Assembly: GCA_050084985.1 (NCBI GenBank)
Contig: JBITNC010000001.1
Span: forward strand, 133,114,001 to 133,178,000
Origin: Nageia nagi
Taxonomy: Eukaryota > Pinophyta
Length of the DNA stretch: 64,000 nucleotides
Direction of reading: 5' to 3'
The notes beneath the pieces are model-generated. The model worked only from the letters and a program-made list of their open reading frames with translations, ran no database searches and was not told where the DNA came from. The translations under genes and the position numbers were made by a program. Every line of letters begins with the position of its first letter. Position 1 is the first letter of the stretch. Positions 33,190 to 45,204 of the stretch are shown piece by piece.

Positions 33190-35590
33190 GTAGCCCTATC
33201 ACTAAAATACTCTTAGGAGCTACCTAATGAATCTATAGGAATCATAGCTTGAGTTGCTCTATGAATCTCAAATGATCCCATTGGATGTCGGGAAGAAACC
33301 TCACCTATCATACCATAGCTATGAGATGCATCAATTCCAACAACCCTACCCTGAGTATTAGAAGTCTACTAGGCTCCATTGGATTCTTGATAAATTGATA
33401 CATCCTTAGGGACATATGTGATAGGAGGAATTAGCTATAACATTCTCGGTACATATGGAGGTACCCCTATCAACCATGTTTAAACAATAGAGGAATAATA
33501 ATCCCTCTACTAAATAATCCCTTGAATAAACACTGATGATTGACTAGCACCCCCTATAGATGTACTGGCTCCCCTAATATGATAAGAAGCTTGAGCCTCA
33601 TCCCTCTCTTAGTGATATCTATCTCTCTTAGCTCTATATAAATACATATGAGCATTATGTTGAGAAACCTGGTATCTTAACTTGTAGATGTCTCCCAAGA
33701 GTGCATCAATGCTAGGTACTTGTAGAGGAGGACCTCTACCTCACCTATAGAGGAGGAGCTCTACCTCCTCTTGCACCTCTAGTAGAGGTACCTACCTTAG
33801 TCTCCTCTCCTTAATTAGATATGTCCTCTATCTCATCAATTGCCTACTCCTTGGCCACTAGCTCATTTATCACCTACTCCTCAATCCTCTTCTTAGCTAC
33901 CTACTCCTCAACCTCCTTCCCAACCTCAACAACCACCTCAAGCTTAGCTACTCATTAGTGTATCTTATGTTCTAGTGCATCACTTTCCTTGACCTCTATC
34001 TCTACCTACCACCAAGCATAAAAAGCCTTGGTAACACCCACATCATCCACACATATGTCCTCCACTAGGATCTCCTCCTGTGTAGGATCTAGCTCTACAT
34101 AAACTAGGGGTTGAATCACCTTAACTACCAACTTGCACTCTCTCAAAAAACATAGAGGTGCTGGTGGAACATTCTACACCAAACCAAACTAATGATGCAC
34201 ATGCTTTATGTAGAAATGCTCTACTAACATAGTTCATTGATTATTGAGAAATTGAGCCTATTTTATGCCTATTAGCTATATTGCAAGCTCACTCCAAAAT
34301 AGGTAACCATAGTAGGGTCACAACCTCACCTAATCTACAATGAGGTGAGAAATCATCCTCTAATAAAAGTAAATATCTCATCAAATTCCATATTAAGGGT
34401 GAATATAAAATTTCTCTCACTAGTGTATGATGTTAATGGGATAAGCTATGTGAGTCTCAAAACTAGGCACTAGAAGCCCTAAAGGATGAGCTACATGGAT
34501 ATGCTCATAGACTCACTCCTAAAAATTAATGGTAACTTACAATGAGGCTCTATGTCCTAAGGAATAAAATAATAAATCTTAATAAATATAGGCTAATAAT
34601 GTGAGATCCCAAGCATATATTATCCCTTGCTACAACATATCGACCACTACAAGTTATAAGGACCAAGGAAATCTCTCACTATTAGTATCTAAGAGAGTGT
34701 AACACTAGATAAGACCTATCAAATAAAAGGCTCTAAGGATACCCTTATAATAATTCTTATAATACCTAAAGTATGGAAGACCCCTAGAAAACATCTTGCC
34801 CATGATTCCATCAATAGCACTTGCCCCATAAACTACTACAATATTTGGGTGCACTAAATCTCGATCTAGCACATACTAAAATTATTGACCTTGAATAGTT
34901 AAATGGTATAAATGATGGATATCCTCCACTATAATATTCATCTCCCCTATAATAATATGGATGATGCTATTCAAAGAATCCTATGTCTCTAATAGGGTTG
35001 CCAAAAATGGATAGTCCTAGTGTATATGGCCCATGTGGGGCCTAGCTCTTAATCCAACTACAAGAAGAAAAGTTTGATCTATGGTAGTTAATAAAACATG
35101 ACCATCCTCAAGCATATGAGGACATCTACCTCTAGGCTCAAAGATGTCCCAAACCTAATAGTAATTAATAATAAAGTAAGTCTAAAAAAAAACTTTATCC
35201 TAAATGCAAACATTAATGATCAGATGATTAGGGTCTAGAATTACTAGCATTCTATACTTGAGTATCAATGATCTTTAAACTCTTTGGCTTTGGCTGATGA
35301 TCACAATCAGGGTTTTGAAATTTTAACCAAATATTTTAAAAAAAGGAGCTTAATTAAAAAAAAAGTAAAGGGTTATAAAACCTCTAAATAGTATTACTAA
35401 GTATCATATGGCTTCTATTTTTCAAATATGGAGTATAAATGGATTAATAAGCAAAAAATTAAAAAGAGAGTTTTAAAACCATACCTCTTCCCTCATGGGC
35501 CTTTTGTGTGGCATCTAGCATCCTCGTGGTAGCATCCTAGCCCACAACTATGGCAAAAATGGTAAGTGTAGGGTCAACCTCCAAAAAGTG
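33190..35590 (-). pseudogene. Element B antisense gene, plant mobile domain-like (PMD)
   Basis: Minus-strand gene: exon 1 about 35590-35485, exon 2 from 35154 down to about 33190 (end approximate). The joined frame reads RPMREE then VWDIFEPRGRCPHML. Exon 2 then has RPHMGHIH, FLATLLET, a short gap, and IIIGEMNIIVEDIHHLYHL at about 34955-34898. The G-E-M-x-I-x-x-E-D-I core is the hallmark of PMD proteins (MAIN/MAIL family and their transposon relatives). Further blocks: RGLPYFRYYKNYYKGILRAF at about 34788-34728, GLIQCYTLLDTNSERFPWSL at about 34715-34655, YEHIHVAHPLGLLVPSFETH at about 34510-34448. The C-terminal half is acidic and Glu-rich, then a Ser/Thr-rich tail. Likely a nuclear protein by family; function in the element unknown. 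Confidence 0.72.
35155..35484 (-). other. Intron of the element B antisense gene
   Basis: 330 bp on the minus strand, donor GAAGAG|GTATGG, acceptor TACTATTAG|GTTTGGG. Joined phase 0 frame matches that of A and C. Such an intron would not be recognised in the sense-strand genomic RNA, so it survives retrotransposition. Confidence 0.8.
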
Positions 35591-36029
35591 GGGTAGGGTA
35601 GTTAGAGGATTTTGATCAATCACTAAATGACAAATACAAAAATGATAATAAACCTTTTTCTTTTTAAACCTTCACATAGTCAAGTGCCAATTATTCATTA
35701 TTGGGCATTGATGAATCATTAATGACTAGCACTAGATCGTTGGTAAATCTAAAAAATCATAAAATATCAAAGAAAAATAAAAGGAAAAAATATATTTGAG
35801 CCCTCCATTTTAGTGCTCTCATGCATATATTCTTTATTATTTTTATTTAAAGAAATGAAAAAATAACAAAACAAGTTCCTAAAGCTCTTCCTTGCATAAA
35901 TCAGCTTAAGACCATGATAAAAATATAAAACACTTAAAATGCTCATAGTCAAAAATTAAAATGAAATACCTATGTTTAAGGTCCCTTATGAGGTAACTTT
36001 AGGAAATTTATCTTTTGTACCTTATACAA

Positions 36030-36078
<49 letters not shown>

Positions 36079-36659
36079 CCTTAAAAATAAAAAAATGTGT
36101 CAAATATGAAATAGTAAGAAGTTTTCACTTATTGACTTGGTCTAAGCCAAGTGTTTTGAAAAAACCCAAAACTCTTGAGTAATTCGAAATTCAAAAAATG
36201 ACCCTTCATTTAATAGAAAAATGAAGGACGGGTTTGGATATGGTTAAAATTATTGGATGAACTATTGCACAAGATCATTAAGTAACCCATTTACTAGGAT
36301 AAAAGCAAAATAATCAAAGCTTTGTATTTGTAAGGGAGCTTATTTATCACATGTTAGCTATGGCATACACCTGATGGCTTAGACTCCATACATATATGAC
36401 CAACACAACATCATGGTATACTACTAATTTTTTGAGTTATGCCTTGCACTACAACCCTAATTATCTTTAAAACATGTCAAATGCAAAAGAACAAAAAATA
36501 GATTTAGTCATAATCCAATCACTCAAGTTTAGCTTATTCATAGCAAATAATTTAAAGCCTTGACCTAAGGTCAATAATACAAGATCTAAACTTGATTGCA
36601 CCCTCTCTTAAATAGGCTTAGTTTTTTAAAATAATCCTCACCTATAAAATGTTGAGTAT
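35591..36659. other. Element B 3' non-coding region, probable antisense promoter side
   Basis: About 1.07 kb between the antisense gene start and the PPT, conserved with C 62721-64000. Shared strings include GGTCCCTTATGAGGTAAC (35979-35996; GGGTCCCTTTTGAGGTAAC in C), GGCATACA (36362-36369) and a TTCAAAAAATGACCCTTC-like stretch near 36191. It contains an (AT)n run at 36033-36076. No coding frame seen. Confidence 0.55.
36033..36076. repeat. (AT)n microsatellite in element B 3' region
   Basis: 44-bp uninterrupted AT run. Confidence 0.95.
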
Positions 36660-36676
36660 TTCAAAAAGGGGCAAAA
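36660..36676 (+). other. Polypurine tract of element B
   Basis: TTCAAAAAGGGGCAAAA immediately before the 3' LTR. Confidence 0.85.
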
Positions 36677-37510
36677 TGTAGACACCCAAAAATGACCCCT
36701 CTTTTAATAAATGAAAGAAGGGGATAAAAATTTAAGCAAAGAATTAAGTTTGCTAGAAACTTGTTAATCATTAGTGACCAAGTATGATCATCAATGATCT
36801 ATCATGATCATCAATTCCTAATGAGAAATTGCCAATGACCCTACAAATAGAAAAATCAAAAGAAAAATAGAAAAATTAGGGCACCCAAGGAAATAAACAT
36901 GTGGATTAAGAATGTGTCATCTTTGATCCTTTGCCTTCCCTACAAGGATAAAACCTATAATGAGGTTGGATGAGATTTTTTATCTCATCCTTACTTCCAA
37001 AATTTCAACTTTAATCACCTCAAAAATCTATAAATAGAACCTACCTCAAGGAGAAAATGGGATAAGATTGAATGCAACCTTATGTTTTTGAACTACATCT
37101 ACACTTTTAAGTATATTGCATTTACTATTTTGTCTATTTAAATATTCATTTATGTTTATCTATTCTTATTTTATAGTATAAGTAGGTATGTTTTGATGTG
37201 TTTTTTATTTATGTATGTGTAGGATTTATAGGAATAGTAACTAATTTGAGAAAAGAAGAGCCAAGGAACCAATGAAAAAGAAGCAACCAACATTCCTCTC
37301 ATCCATGCAGGTTTCAAAACATTACTTGGATCTTGTAGACAACAGTGAAGAAGGCCTCCAAGAGACCCATATCATTCATTGTACTTAAGCCCTCCATGCA
37401 AGGCAAATCTATAATTAAAATTGAGGTTTATACCAAAGATTGATAAAGAGCTTTGTTGGTTGTAACATCTCTTATTTTGTATGCTTGTAGGGTTATTTTT
37501 TTTGTAAACA
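36677..37510 (+). mobile_element. 3' LTR of element B
   Basis: 834 bp, TGTAGACACCC to TTTGTAAACA, partner of 18395-19228. TATA box CTATAAATAG at 37028-37037. Followed by the ATAAA duplication and the resumed gag of element C. Confidence 0.93.
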
Positions 37511-37515
37511 ATAAA
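37511..37515. repeat. Target site duplication, right copy (ATAAA)
   Basis: Matches 18390-18394 exactly. Confidence 0.92.
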
Positions 37516-38560
37516 ATGTTGATGGAAATAAAAAAAGAACTACATTTACAATATAAACCAAAGATGTCGTATGAAATAATTTGTAATGAACCTATTAATC
37601 CAAGTGTTTCCAAAAAGGAGATTCCTTTCAAATTTGAAATTTTAAAATTGAACCATTAAAGGGAAAGGAAGATCCTAAAGAACATCTTAGACAATTTAAG
37701 TATTCAAGTTATATTATTGTTAATAATAATGCACTAATTCTACATATCTTTCCCATGACACTTGCTAGATAAGCAATGGATTGGAATAATAAACTAATAG
37801 AATATAGCATTTGTTTATATGCATAATTGGAAAATTTATTCTTATAACTTTTTAGGATCAATATTAAAGATAAAACCTCCATTAGTGATCTTACAAGATT
37901 ACAACAATTTGAAGATGAATCACTTACTTATTTTATTTTGATATGGAGTGTAATATTGACAAGAATGCCTTATACTTTTCCTCAAGAAGAGTTAGTTAAA
38001 ATGTTTAGTCAAAGTTATTTAATACCTATTACTAGAACCTTTTTAATCCAACAACATAATACCTTCAAAGAAGCCATATCCCAAGTTGTCATAATTTAAA
38101 AAGTTAAGATTCAAGATGGTGAGATAAAAGCTAAGAAGAAGTAACCTTATGTTAAAAACAAAAATAAAATAGAAAAACCAAGTAAACCATTATCAGATAA
38201 CAAAGTTTCTATTAATAAAGAGGCAAAACTAGGTAGAATCAAATCCTCCAAAAAATGAGGAAAAAGATTCTAAACCATAAAGAAATTTTACACCTTTGTT
38301 ATAATCTCTTTACAATATTTTGAAGAAACTTTATGATCATCAAGTAGTTACATTACCAGATATAAGACCTTAACATCCTAATGCTAAAAATAGTAGATGG
38401 TATAATGAAAATGAATTTTATCTAATTAATCAAAGAAAATTGGAATTTTATAAGCATTTAGCCATCCTTAACTAAAATTTAGTAATCTATCAAAATCCTC
38501 TTCCTTAGCATCAAGCTAATAATATTTCATTACATCCACATAGAATCAAATAATGCATAA
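37511..38560 (+). pseudogene. gag: Element C gag, second fragment
   Basis: Continues the gag interrupted at 18394: KMLMEIKKEL, then KMSYEIICNEPINPSVSKKE (37513-37620), parallel to B 22450-22555. The capsid-like core follows with RINIKDKTSISDL at about 37857-37895 and MPYTFPQEELVKMFSQSYL at about 37969-38025. The zinc knuckle region (about 38400-38440) is damaged: NENEF is present but the Cys/His ligands are lost. Frameshifts at about 37650 and elsewhere. Confidence 0.75.
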
Positions 38561-40760
38561 TTGGAGTTATAAAAACTCAACATTCATAAGAATGGTAAAT
38601 ATTTCTATGAGAGCTCAGAGGGTACAAAGAAAATGAAAACCTATTTTTGATAACCAACTAGATGAGGTTACTACATAACCCAACATACCTAGACCCCAAC
38701 CTCTCAAGGTCTCATTAAAAGGAGCCCTACATCAACAATTAAAAAATTCATAAGTGAAAATATCTTTATTCAAGCTATTACAATAATCTAAGAACCATAG
38801 AGATGCAATGAACCAGTATTATAAATAATTGAGTAGACATAAATGATCCTAAAAGCTTTATTTCATTTGTAGGAAATATTAAAACAATTGAAAAGCCTAC
38901 CATTGTATTTTATGATTATGAAGCTAAACATTTAAATGAGACATGTGGTCAAAACCCATCTTTGCACATCATAGCTAAAGTAGAAGGGAAAGCTTTTAAG
39001 AGAATATCAATTAATGAAGTTTTAACAAAAAATATTATATTTCAAAACCTATGTATAAGAATATGAACCTTACATTTTTATATATTTATGCACCAACCCT
39101 ATATTTAAAAGCATTTAACAATGCTTTATGTTCAATAATGGGATCAATTTCATTGCCTATTACTATAGGATCTATGATAGTGCAAATAGGATTACAAGTA
39201 ATTGAAGGAGATATAACCCAATATCACATCATTCTAGGGAGACCTTAGATTAGAGATATGCAATTTGTCCTATCAACATATCATAATTGCTTGAAGTATA
39301 CCCATAATGGTGAAGTACATTATGTGACTAGATATGAAAACCCATATTCACACTTTAATAGTACACTCTTATCAAAATAAATAGCTTTACTATATACCCA
39401 TTATTTTATAATACCCATACCACCAAAAAACCCATTGATTGCAGGGGTGGGTAAGAATAATTCTACATTGAAATCTTTAAAAGAAGAACATCTTATTAAT
39501 CAAGAATCATCCAAATTCAACTAAAATTTAATTTTGATTCACCACAAAAAATGGAACCCGTGCCATAAGAAAAATGTAATTAGGAGGAAAGAGCATAAAA
39601 ATTAGATGTATTAAGCAAACCTCCTTATTAAAAATTCCATCTCTAATGGATACATCAGTAAAAAGGGATGATTACCAAAAGGAATATAAATCTTCAAATA
39701 TTTATCTAGTAAGAAAAAAACTATTAGATTGTGGTATAACATAATTTGGAATAGATGATTTTATATTTAATATCCCTTCTACTTAAGAAATAGGAATACC
39801 AAAAGAATCTCCTAGTGTAGTGGGGAAATTGGTGTCATTAAGAAAATCTCCTAATCAAACACTGTTTGTTTATATGTGTCCTATAGAACCACCTATCCTC
39901 CCTTTTCCACAACCACATGAAGGTATTTTTCACTATTCACTCCAATATCTATCCCCTTATGTGAGATCATTTATCCAAAGATATTTCAATACATGTCAAT
40001 GAAAAGGATGAGGTTTAGGTTGATATGAACAAGGACCTAGATATACAATTAATATTGATCACCAATTACCTACTAAAAAAAGAATATTAGGATAGAAAAG
40101 TAATAATAAAAAAGAATATAGTTGTAAAATAGTTGAGCTACAACCAGAGAAATTAGAATAGAAAACATTATCCTTAAAATGATTATTTTCTATTGTTATA
40201 TCTAGTAATATTGTAGAAATTGTAGAAATATATGATGAAGTTATAGAAAAAATATTTTTTGATTGGTCTGGAAGTGATGAGTTTGGATCATTGAGCCTGA
40301 TAAGCTCAAGTAGCTCTTCATCTTACTTCATGGTAGTTAAAGATACTATAAACTTTACATTAATTTCCAAATAACCTACAATACAAGACTTAAAAGATAT
40401 AGATACTATATTACAAACTTTAGAATTCATCATAAATACAACCCTAGAAGACCAAAATTTAGGTGAAGATGAAGAATACAACTTAAATGAGAAAAATTGG
40501 TTTCCAATACCAAATCAATTAGAAGAGGGGTCTCACATGTTAATTAAAGAAACCATCGAGGTTGACTTAAGTGATGATCCAAACAATCCTAAGATCATTA
40601 AACTAAGAAATTCACTAACCAAAAATGAGAGATAAGATTTCAAATATATAATAAAAAAATAAAAAATATTTGCATTTAATATGCTGATATGCTAGGATTG
40701 GATCCCAACTTGGTGGCATATAGCCTAGGTATCAAAGAATATGCTAAATTAGTTATGCAC
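38561..40760 (+). pseudogene. Element C protease and PR-RT linker
   Basis: The protease active site is degraded (ISINEVLTKNIIF, about 39006-39045), where A and B have LIDEG. Downstream, LKAFNNALCSIMGSISLPI at about 39107-39165 and QVIEGDITQYHIILGRP (39196-39245) are clear. The linker has LVSLRKSPNQTLFVY (39829-39873), a G-patch-like motif KG-x-GLG-x-YEQGPRYTI at about 40002-40050, NQLEEGSHMLIKETI (40513-40560) and LDPNLVAYSLGI (40699-40733) before RT. Stops and frameshifts throughout. Confidence 0.72.
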
Positions 40761-42030
40761 AAATTATGTAAGATGCACCTAAAAATAACATTAATGGTAA
40801 AAGAAGATTTTAAAAAAAAAATTAGAAGCCAAGTTCATCCATGCCATTGATCATTCTTATTAGATTTCCAACATGGTACTAGTTAAAAAGTCCAACGGGA
40901 AGATTCACATATGCACAAACTTTAGAGACTTAAATAAAGCTTTTCCTAAAGATGATTTTCCACTACCAAACATAGATAATTTGGTTGACTCTATCATTGG
41001 ATATGAAATGTTATTTGTTATGGATAATTTTTTGCATTATAATAAAATAAAAGTAGCACCTAAATATCAACATTAAATAACATTTACAATACTTTGAATA
41101 GTGTTTTGTTATAAGGTAATACCCTTTGGCTTAAATAATATGGGGGCTACTTACCAAGAGGAAATGTAATACATTTTCCATGATTTAATGCATGATATTA
41201 TAGAAGATTATGTGGATGATATATTAACCAAGTATAAAATTTAAAGAAAACCATTTGAAGGTACTTATCAAAATATTTGATAGATTATTGAAGCATAATA
41301 TTCAATTAAATCCCACGAAATGCATTTTTAGGGTCACTTCACAAAAACTATTAGGCTTTATTATTTCCATATGAGGAATTGAAGTAGAACCTAATAAGAT
41401 AAAAGTGATAGTGAATATGTCTCCCCATTAAAATATAAAATAATTACAAAGTATACAAGGTAAATTACAAGTTGTAACGCAGTTTATTTTGTAATTATTT
41501 GATAAGTGTAAACCTATCAATAAATTGTTAAAAAAGGGGATTGATTCCATTAAGGTAATGAAAAACAAAAATTATTTGATTAAATAAAATGCTATCTTTT
41601 ATCACCTCCAATTTAGTCCCACCTAAGAAAGGGGAACCATTCCTACTCTACACATATGCTACAAATTTAGCATTATGAACCATGCTTTCTCAAAAGAACA
41701 AAAATAATAAAGAACAAGCTATTTACTATCTTAGTTAAATATTAGTTGGTTATGAAATTATATACATATACCTACAAAATTTAAGTGTAGCTATGGTTTT
41801 TGCAACTAAGAAGTTGATACATTACATGCTAAATCATACCATGTATGTGATTGCTAAAGTAGATCCATTGAAATACATGATGAACAAAACTTGCCAAAAT
41901 ACAAGAACATCTAAATGGATCATGCATTTAACTGAATTTGACTTGCAATTCATAAGTCAAAAATTGATCAAAGGTTGAGTCATAGCTAATTATCTTTTCA
42001 TTGAATTACTAGAAAAATATATTTTTAATT
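40761..42030 (+). pseudogene. Element C reverse transcriptase and RNase H
   Basis: RT: MVLVKKSNGKIHICTNFRDLNK (40873-40940), LPNIDNLVDSIIGYEML, then PFGLNNMGATYQ at about 41121-41158. The catalytic YVDD is intact at 41209-41220. Thumb: LNPTKCIF and KLLGFIIS at about 41305-41370. RNase H: ATKKLIHYMLNHTMYVIAKVDPLKYMMNK across 41802-41888 and WIMHLTEFDLQFISQK at 41915-41963. Broken by frameshifts near 41240 and 41580. Confidence 0.82.
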
Positions 42031-42666
42031 AGATGAGATTGAAGTTTTCATTGATCCTAAAGAAGATTGGGATATGGTAATATATTTTGATGGATCAAGA
42101 TGTGAAAAAAATGGAGATGTAGGTGTTGTGTTTGTTACTCCTCAAGGGGCTCCCATACCTTATTCTTTCAAACTTAATTTTTAGAAAGCAACAACATTGA
42201 GTATGAAGCTTTTATATTAGCTATAAAGATAGCCACCAAATTAAAATTAAAAAGGGTTAAGTTCATTGGTAATTTGTTGTTAATTGTAAATCAAGTTAAA
42301 GGGATATTTCAATGTAAAGAACCTTTACTACAAAAGTACAAAAAATTGGTGGATAATCTATTGCAATCATTTGAAAAATATGATTTAGAAGTGGTACCAA
42401 TATCAACCAATAGATTTGTTGATGCTATGGCTTTAATCAAGACTTTGATACCTAAAAACCCTTATCAACAAACCATTCACATCGAGATCATCCAAATTAC
42501 TCAATTCTCATTAGAAATGGATGGAGTTGAACATGTAGTTCTCAATATTATGATGAAAGATAAAAATTTATGGCATATCCAACTAGTGATGTTACTAAGA
42601 GATAGAATTTTACCTATTAATTTAATAAAATTAACTAGGTAAGCATTCAAATTAATGTATCCTAGG
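42031..42666 (+). pseudogene. Element C second RNase H and linker, cut by N1
   Basis: Archaeal-type RNase H with WDMVIYFDGSRCEKNGDVG at about 42068-42124, keeping the FDGS Asp; then VFVTPQGAPIPYSFKLNF. Next come KFIGNLLLIVNQVKGIF (42259-42310) and a linker KYDLEVVPISTNRFVDAMALI (42379-42440). The frame runs to LTR-x-AFKL at about 42640 and stops matching B there, where N1 begins. In B the same frame continues directly into integrase; in C it resumes at 56394. Confidence 0.8.
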
Positions 42667-43969
42667 TGTTGTTATTCTTGCAAAATTACAATATGAGGGG
42701 TAATATTCTTTATTATTTCATTCATTCTTCTCTCTTAATAAAATTTCTTCTTCTTTTTCCATTTGTTATTCCCTTTCTTTCTCATTTGTAAGTACTTATC
42801 TTTTTCTTAAGAATATTGTATATCTGCACTTAGTTATGGCTTGGTTTTACTAAGGTTTTTTGTAGACATGTTTATATTACCAGATCATAGTCACCAACCA
42901 TTTTGTTATAAGGTGGATGTTGTTTGTACATACTTGAATGAACCATATCCAGGTGATGTTTGTAATTCATTTATGAGAAGTATTTTATGTATAGTTTATT
43001 TATGTATCTAAGTTTAGGCCCTATAGAGTGTTTGGCTATTATTTCTAGGATTTTTCTAAGTGTAGTTTGTTATTGGCATGCCTAGGTCTTATTTTTAGGT
43101 GTTATTATATAGTGTCTATGTGTCAGCTAAGTCATATCCAATAATTGTATAGGTCTAGTTTAGGTACTTTTTTCAAGTATTATTATACATAGCCTATTCA
43201 TTCGAGCCTTATTATACATAATTGTTAGTCATATAGTAGAAAATATTATCAAAAGTTAAGTCTAGGCCCTATTATGAGTCTAGTTACTTAGGTTAGGTTT
43301 AGGTCTAGTCCATGAGTTATTTTTGGGAATTGTTGAATATAGCATAGTTTGAGAGTTATTTTCAATCCTGGTTACATATAAGTATTAGTCTAGGTTAACT
43401 TATGCAATGGGTGTTGTCATAAGAAATAGAGCCCATAAAAATCCAATGGTGATGTCAAAATTTTCATCAAAAATTAATGTGTCCTATATGGCTTAGTTAG
43501 TGGGTGTTCCCAATAGTTCATCATGGTGGGATATACTCATAACTTTTTATTCAACGTACCCTACCAATTTTGACTGATGATGTCATATTTTTTAGCCAAA
43601 ATTGATGGGTGATGTTTGTAACTCATATTTAATAAACCCTACCAATTTTGAGTGATGATATCATGAATTTTAGGAAAAATAAACAAGTATTAGAAAATTT
43701 TCTTGATGGAAGATATTCACAACTATATATTCAACAAACCTCACCAATTTTAAGTAATAACATCGCACACTTTTGGAGAAATCAATGAGTGATAAGCACC
43801 TCATGTTTCAATAATACCCACCAATGTTCAACAAGACCTATTGAAGAAAAATGAAGAATGCAAGAGGAGGTGAACACCTAGATCCATGTAATTAGGAGTA
43901 TATAGCCCTTGAGACTCTATACATATGTCTACTATGACTCATTTCCATATGGAAGCACTAGTTCACCCA
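42667..43969. mobile_element. N1 left LTR, first part
   Basis: Homologous to 54187-55508. For example GAGGGGTAATATTCTTT at 42698-42714 is also found at about 54217-54233. The LTR breaks off at GTTCACCCA where N2 is inserted. Confidence 0.8.
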
Positions 43970-44472
43970 TGAAGAAACTACCACTAACACATAATGCCTA
44001 TACTACCAATATCACATGGAAGCTTACTCATTCAACATTAAGAACTCAAGTATAAACACTCTCACAAGATAACTTAAGAGATAAAATTATTCCTCCAACT
44101 AGGAGTACATCCACTAACTAGATCTTACTTCATTCACAAACATGAACCTCTTACAATTATCCTAATCTCATCTCCTAAACACTATCCTATAGGATAAATT
44201 TACTTCACAAATTCGTATATGATCACAAAGAGGAGGCCTTCTATTTATAGGCCAAAATTCCCTTTTGGATCACCCTTTTAACCAATGTACAAAGGCATGA
44301 CATGCAACTCCCTTTTACCCAAGGGGCATGCTCATGACATGGAGTGTAATACAAGTTACATTATCACATTCACTTAAGTACTTAAGGTATCTAGTGATAC
44401 CATTAATTATTAGTGAATTTAGAAAGAAGATTATTACAAAACCTTTACAATATTGTATTATACATTCCAACA
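43970..44472 (-). mobile_element. 3' LTR of N2
   Basis: 503 bp; on the minus strand it begins TGTTGGAATGTATAATAC and ends ..TTTCTTCA. TATA box (minus strand CTATAAATAG) at 44241-44250. Partner at 52341-52843. Confidence 0.9.
44241..44250 (-). promoter_or_regulatory. TATA box in N2 3' LTR
   Basis: CTATAAATAG on the minus strand; repeated in the other LTR at 52612-52621. Confidence 0.7.
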
Positions 44473-44485
44473 CTCCCCGTTAATG
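44473..44485 (-). other. Polypurine tract of N2
   Basis: Minus strand TTAACGGGGAG directly before TGTTGG of the 3' LTR, the usual copia arrangement. Confidence 0.8.
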
Positions 44486-45204
44486 CAATATTGAGATAGA
44501 TTGAATCAGAAAGAATAAAGATAGAGTAAGAGAGTTCTTCTCCAAATAGATAAAATTGAATATGAGAACTTTTTACATCTTTATAAAGTAAGCAACATCT
44601 AGTTTGAGACTCATTACTTTACCATTTTAACAAATGGTTTACAATAAAATTATTAACCATGACTAGTTTCAATGTACATAAAGTAGTCATCCAAGTGGAA
44701 GTCATGATGAGTCTTCATGAGCCTGCATACCTAAAGTAACTTGCAATATCAAGGGAACTTGCAAGTAATAAGTAATTCAAACAATAAGATCAGTTAGATG
44801 CAACACATTCATATCAACAAGGATAGATGAATTGATCAAATACCATCATTAATTGATCAATGGTATATTATAAGTCATCATGAAGATGCCAAGCCAAAAC
44901 TCATAGTCACCTATTGTATATAAAGCATGTGTTGATTTATAGAATAGAGCATTAAAAAATGCATATATGATTTCTTCACATATGGATAACTGAATAGTTC
45001 CAAAACAAACATACGAGTTCCTCACACATGGATAACTAAATAGTGCTAGATTGGCCAATATTTTGCTTAAAACATTATATAATAAGTTCCTCACATAGAG
45101 CAAACTTACCATGAAGGTTTAAAACAAAATCAACACTATACAACATAAAATCCTCCTAAGGGTGAAGTTGTCATCACAAACATGAATTCAACACAAGAAT
45201 TCAA
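44486..45204 (-). other. N2 3' non-coding region
   Basis: About 0.7 kb between the end of pol and the PPT. A second PPT-like string, CAAGGGGGAGTG on the minus strand (about 45205-45216), directly follows the last pol codons. This suggests the ancestral LTR junction was there and extra sequence was later acquired (inference). No reading frame supported. Confidence 0.5.

Larger units (their letters stand above)
18395..37510 (+). mobile_element. Element B: complete 19.1-kb Tat-type gypsy retrotransposon
   Basis: Full-length, decayed element bounded by two 834-bp LTRs that start TGTAGACACCC and end in AACA, with ATAAA duplications. Order: LTR, PBS, 2-kb leader, gag, protease, linker with G-patch-like motif, RT, RNase H, second RNase H, integrase, ORF3 (two exons), conserved spacer, antisense PMD gene (two exons), 3' non-coding region, PPT, LTR. 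The LTRs look roughly 85-90% alike by eye over the first 150 bases, so the insertion is old. The element is long because of the extra 3' genes and non-coding DNA. Confidence 0.92.

Noticed and set aside
36677-37510. This LTR as the 5' LTR of element C
   Set aside because: It is followed by mid-gag with no PBS or leader, its length and the ATAAA duplication pair it with 18395-19228, and C gag is continuous across B.
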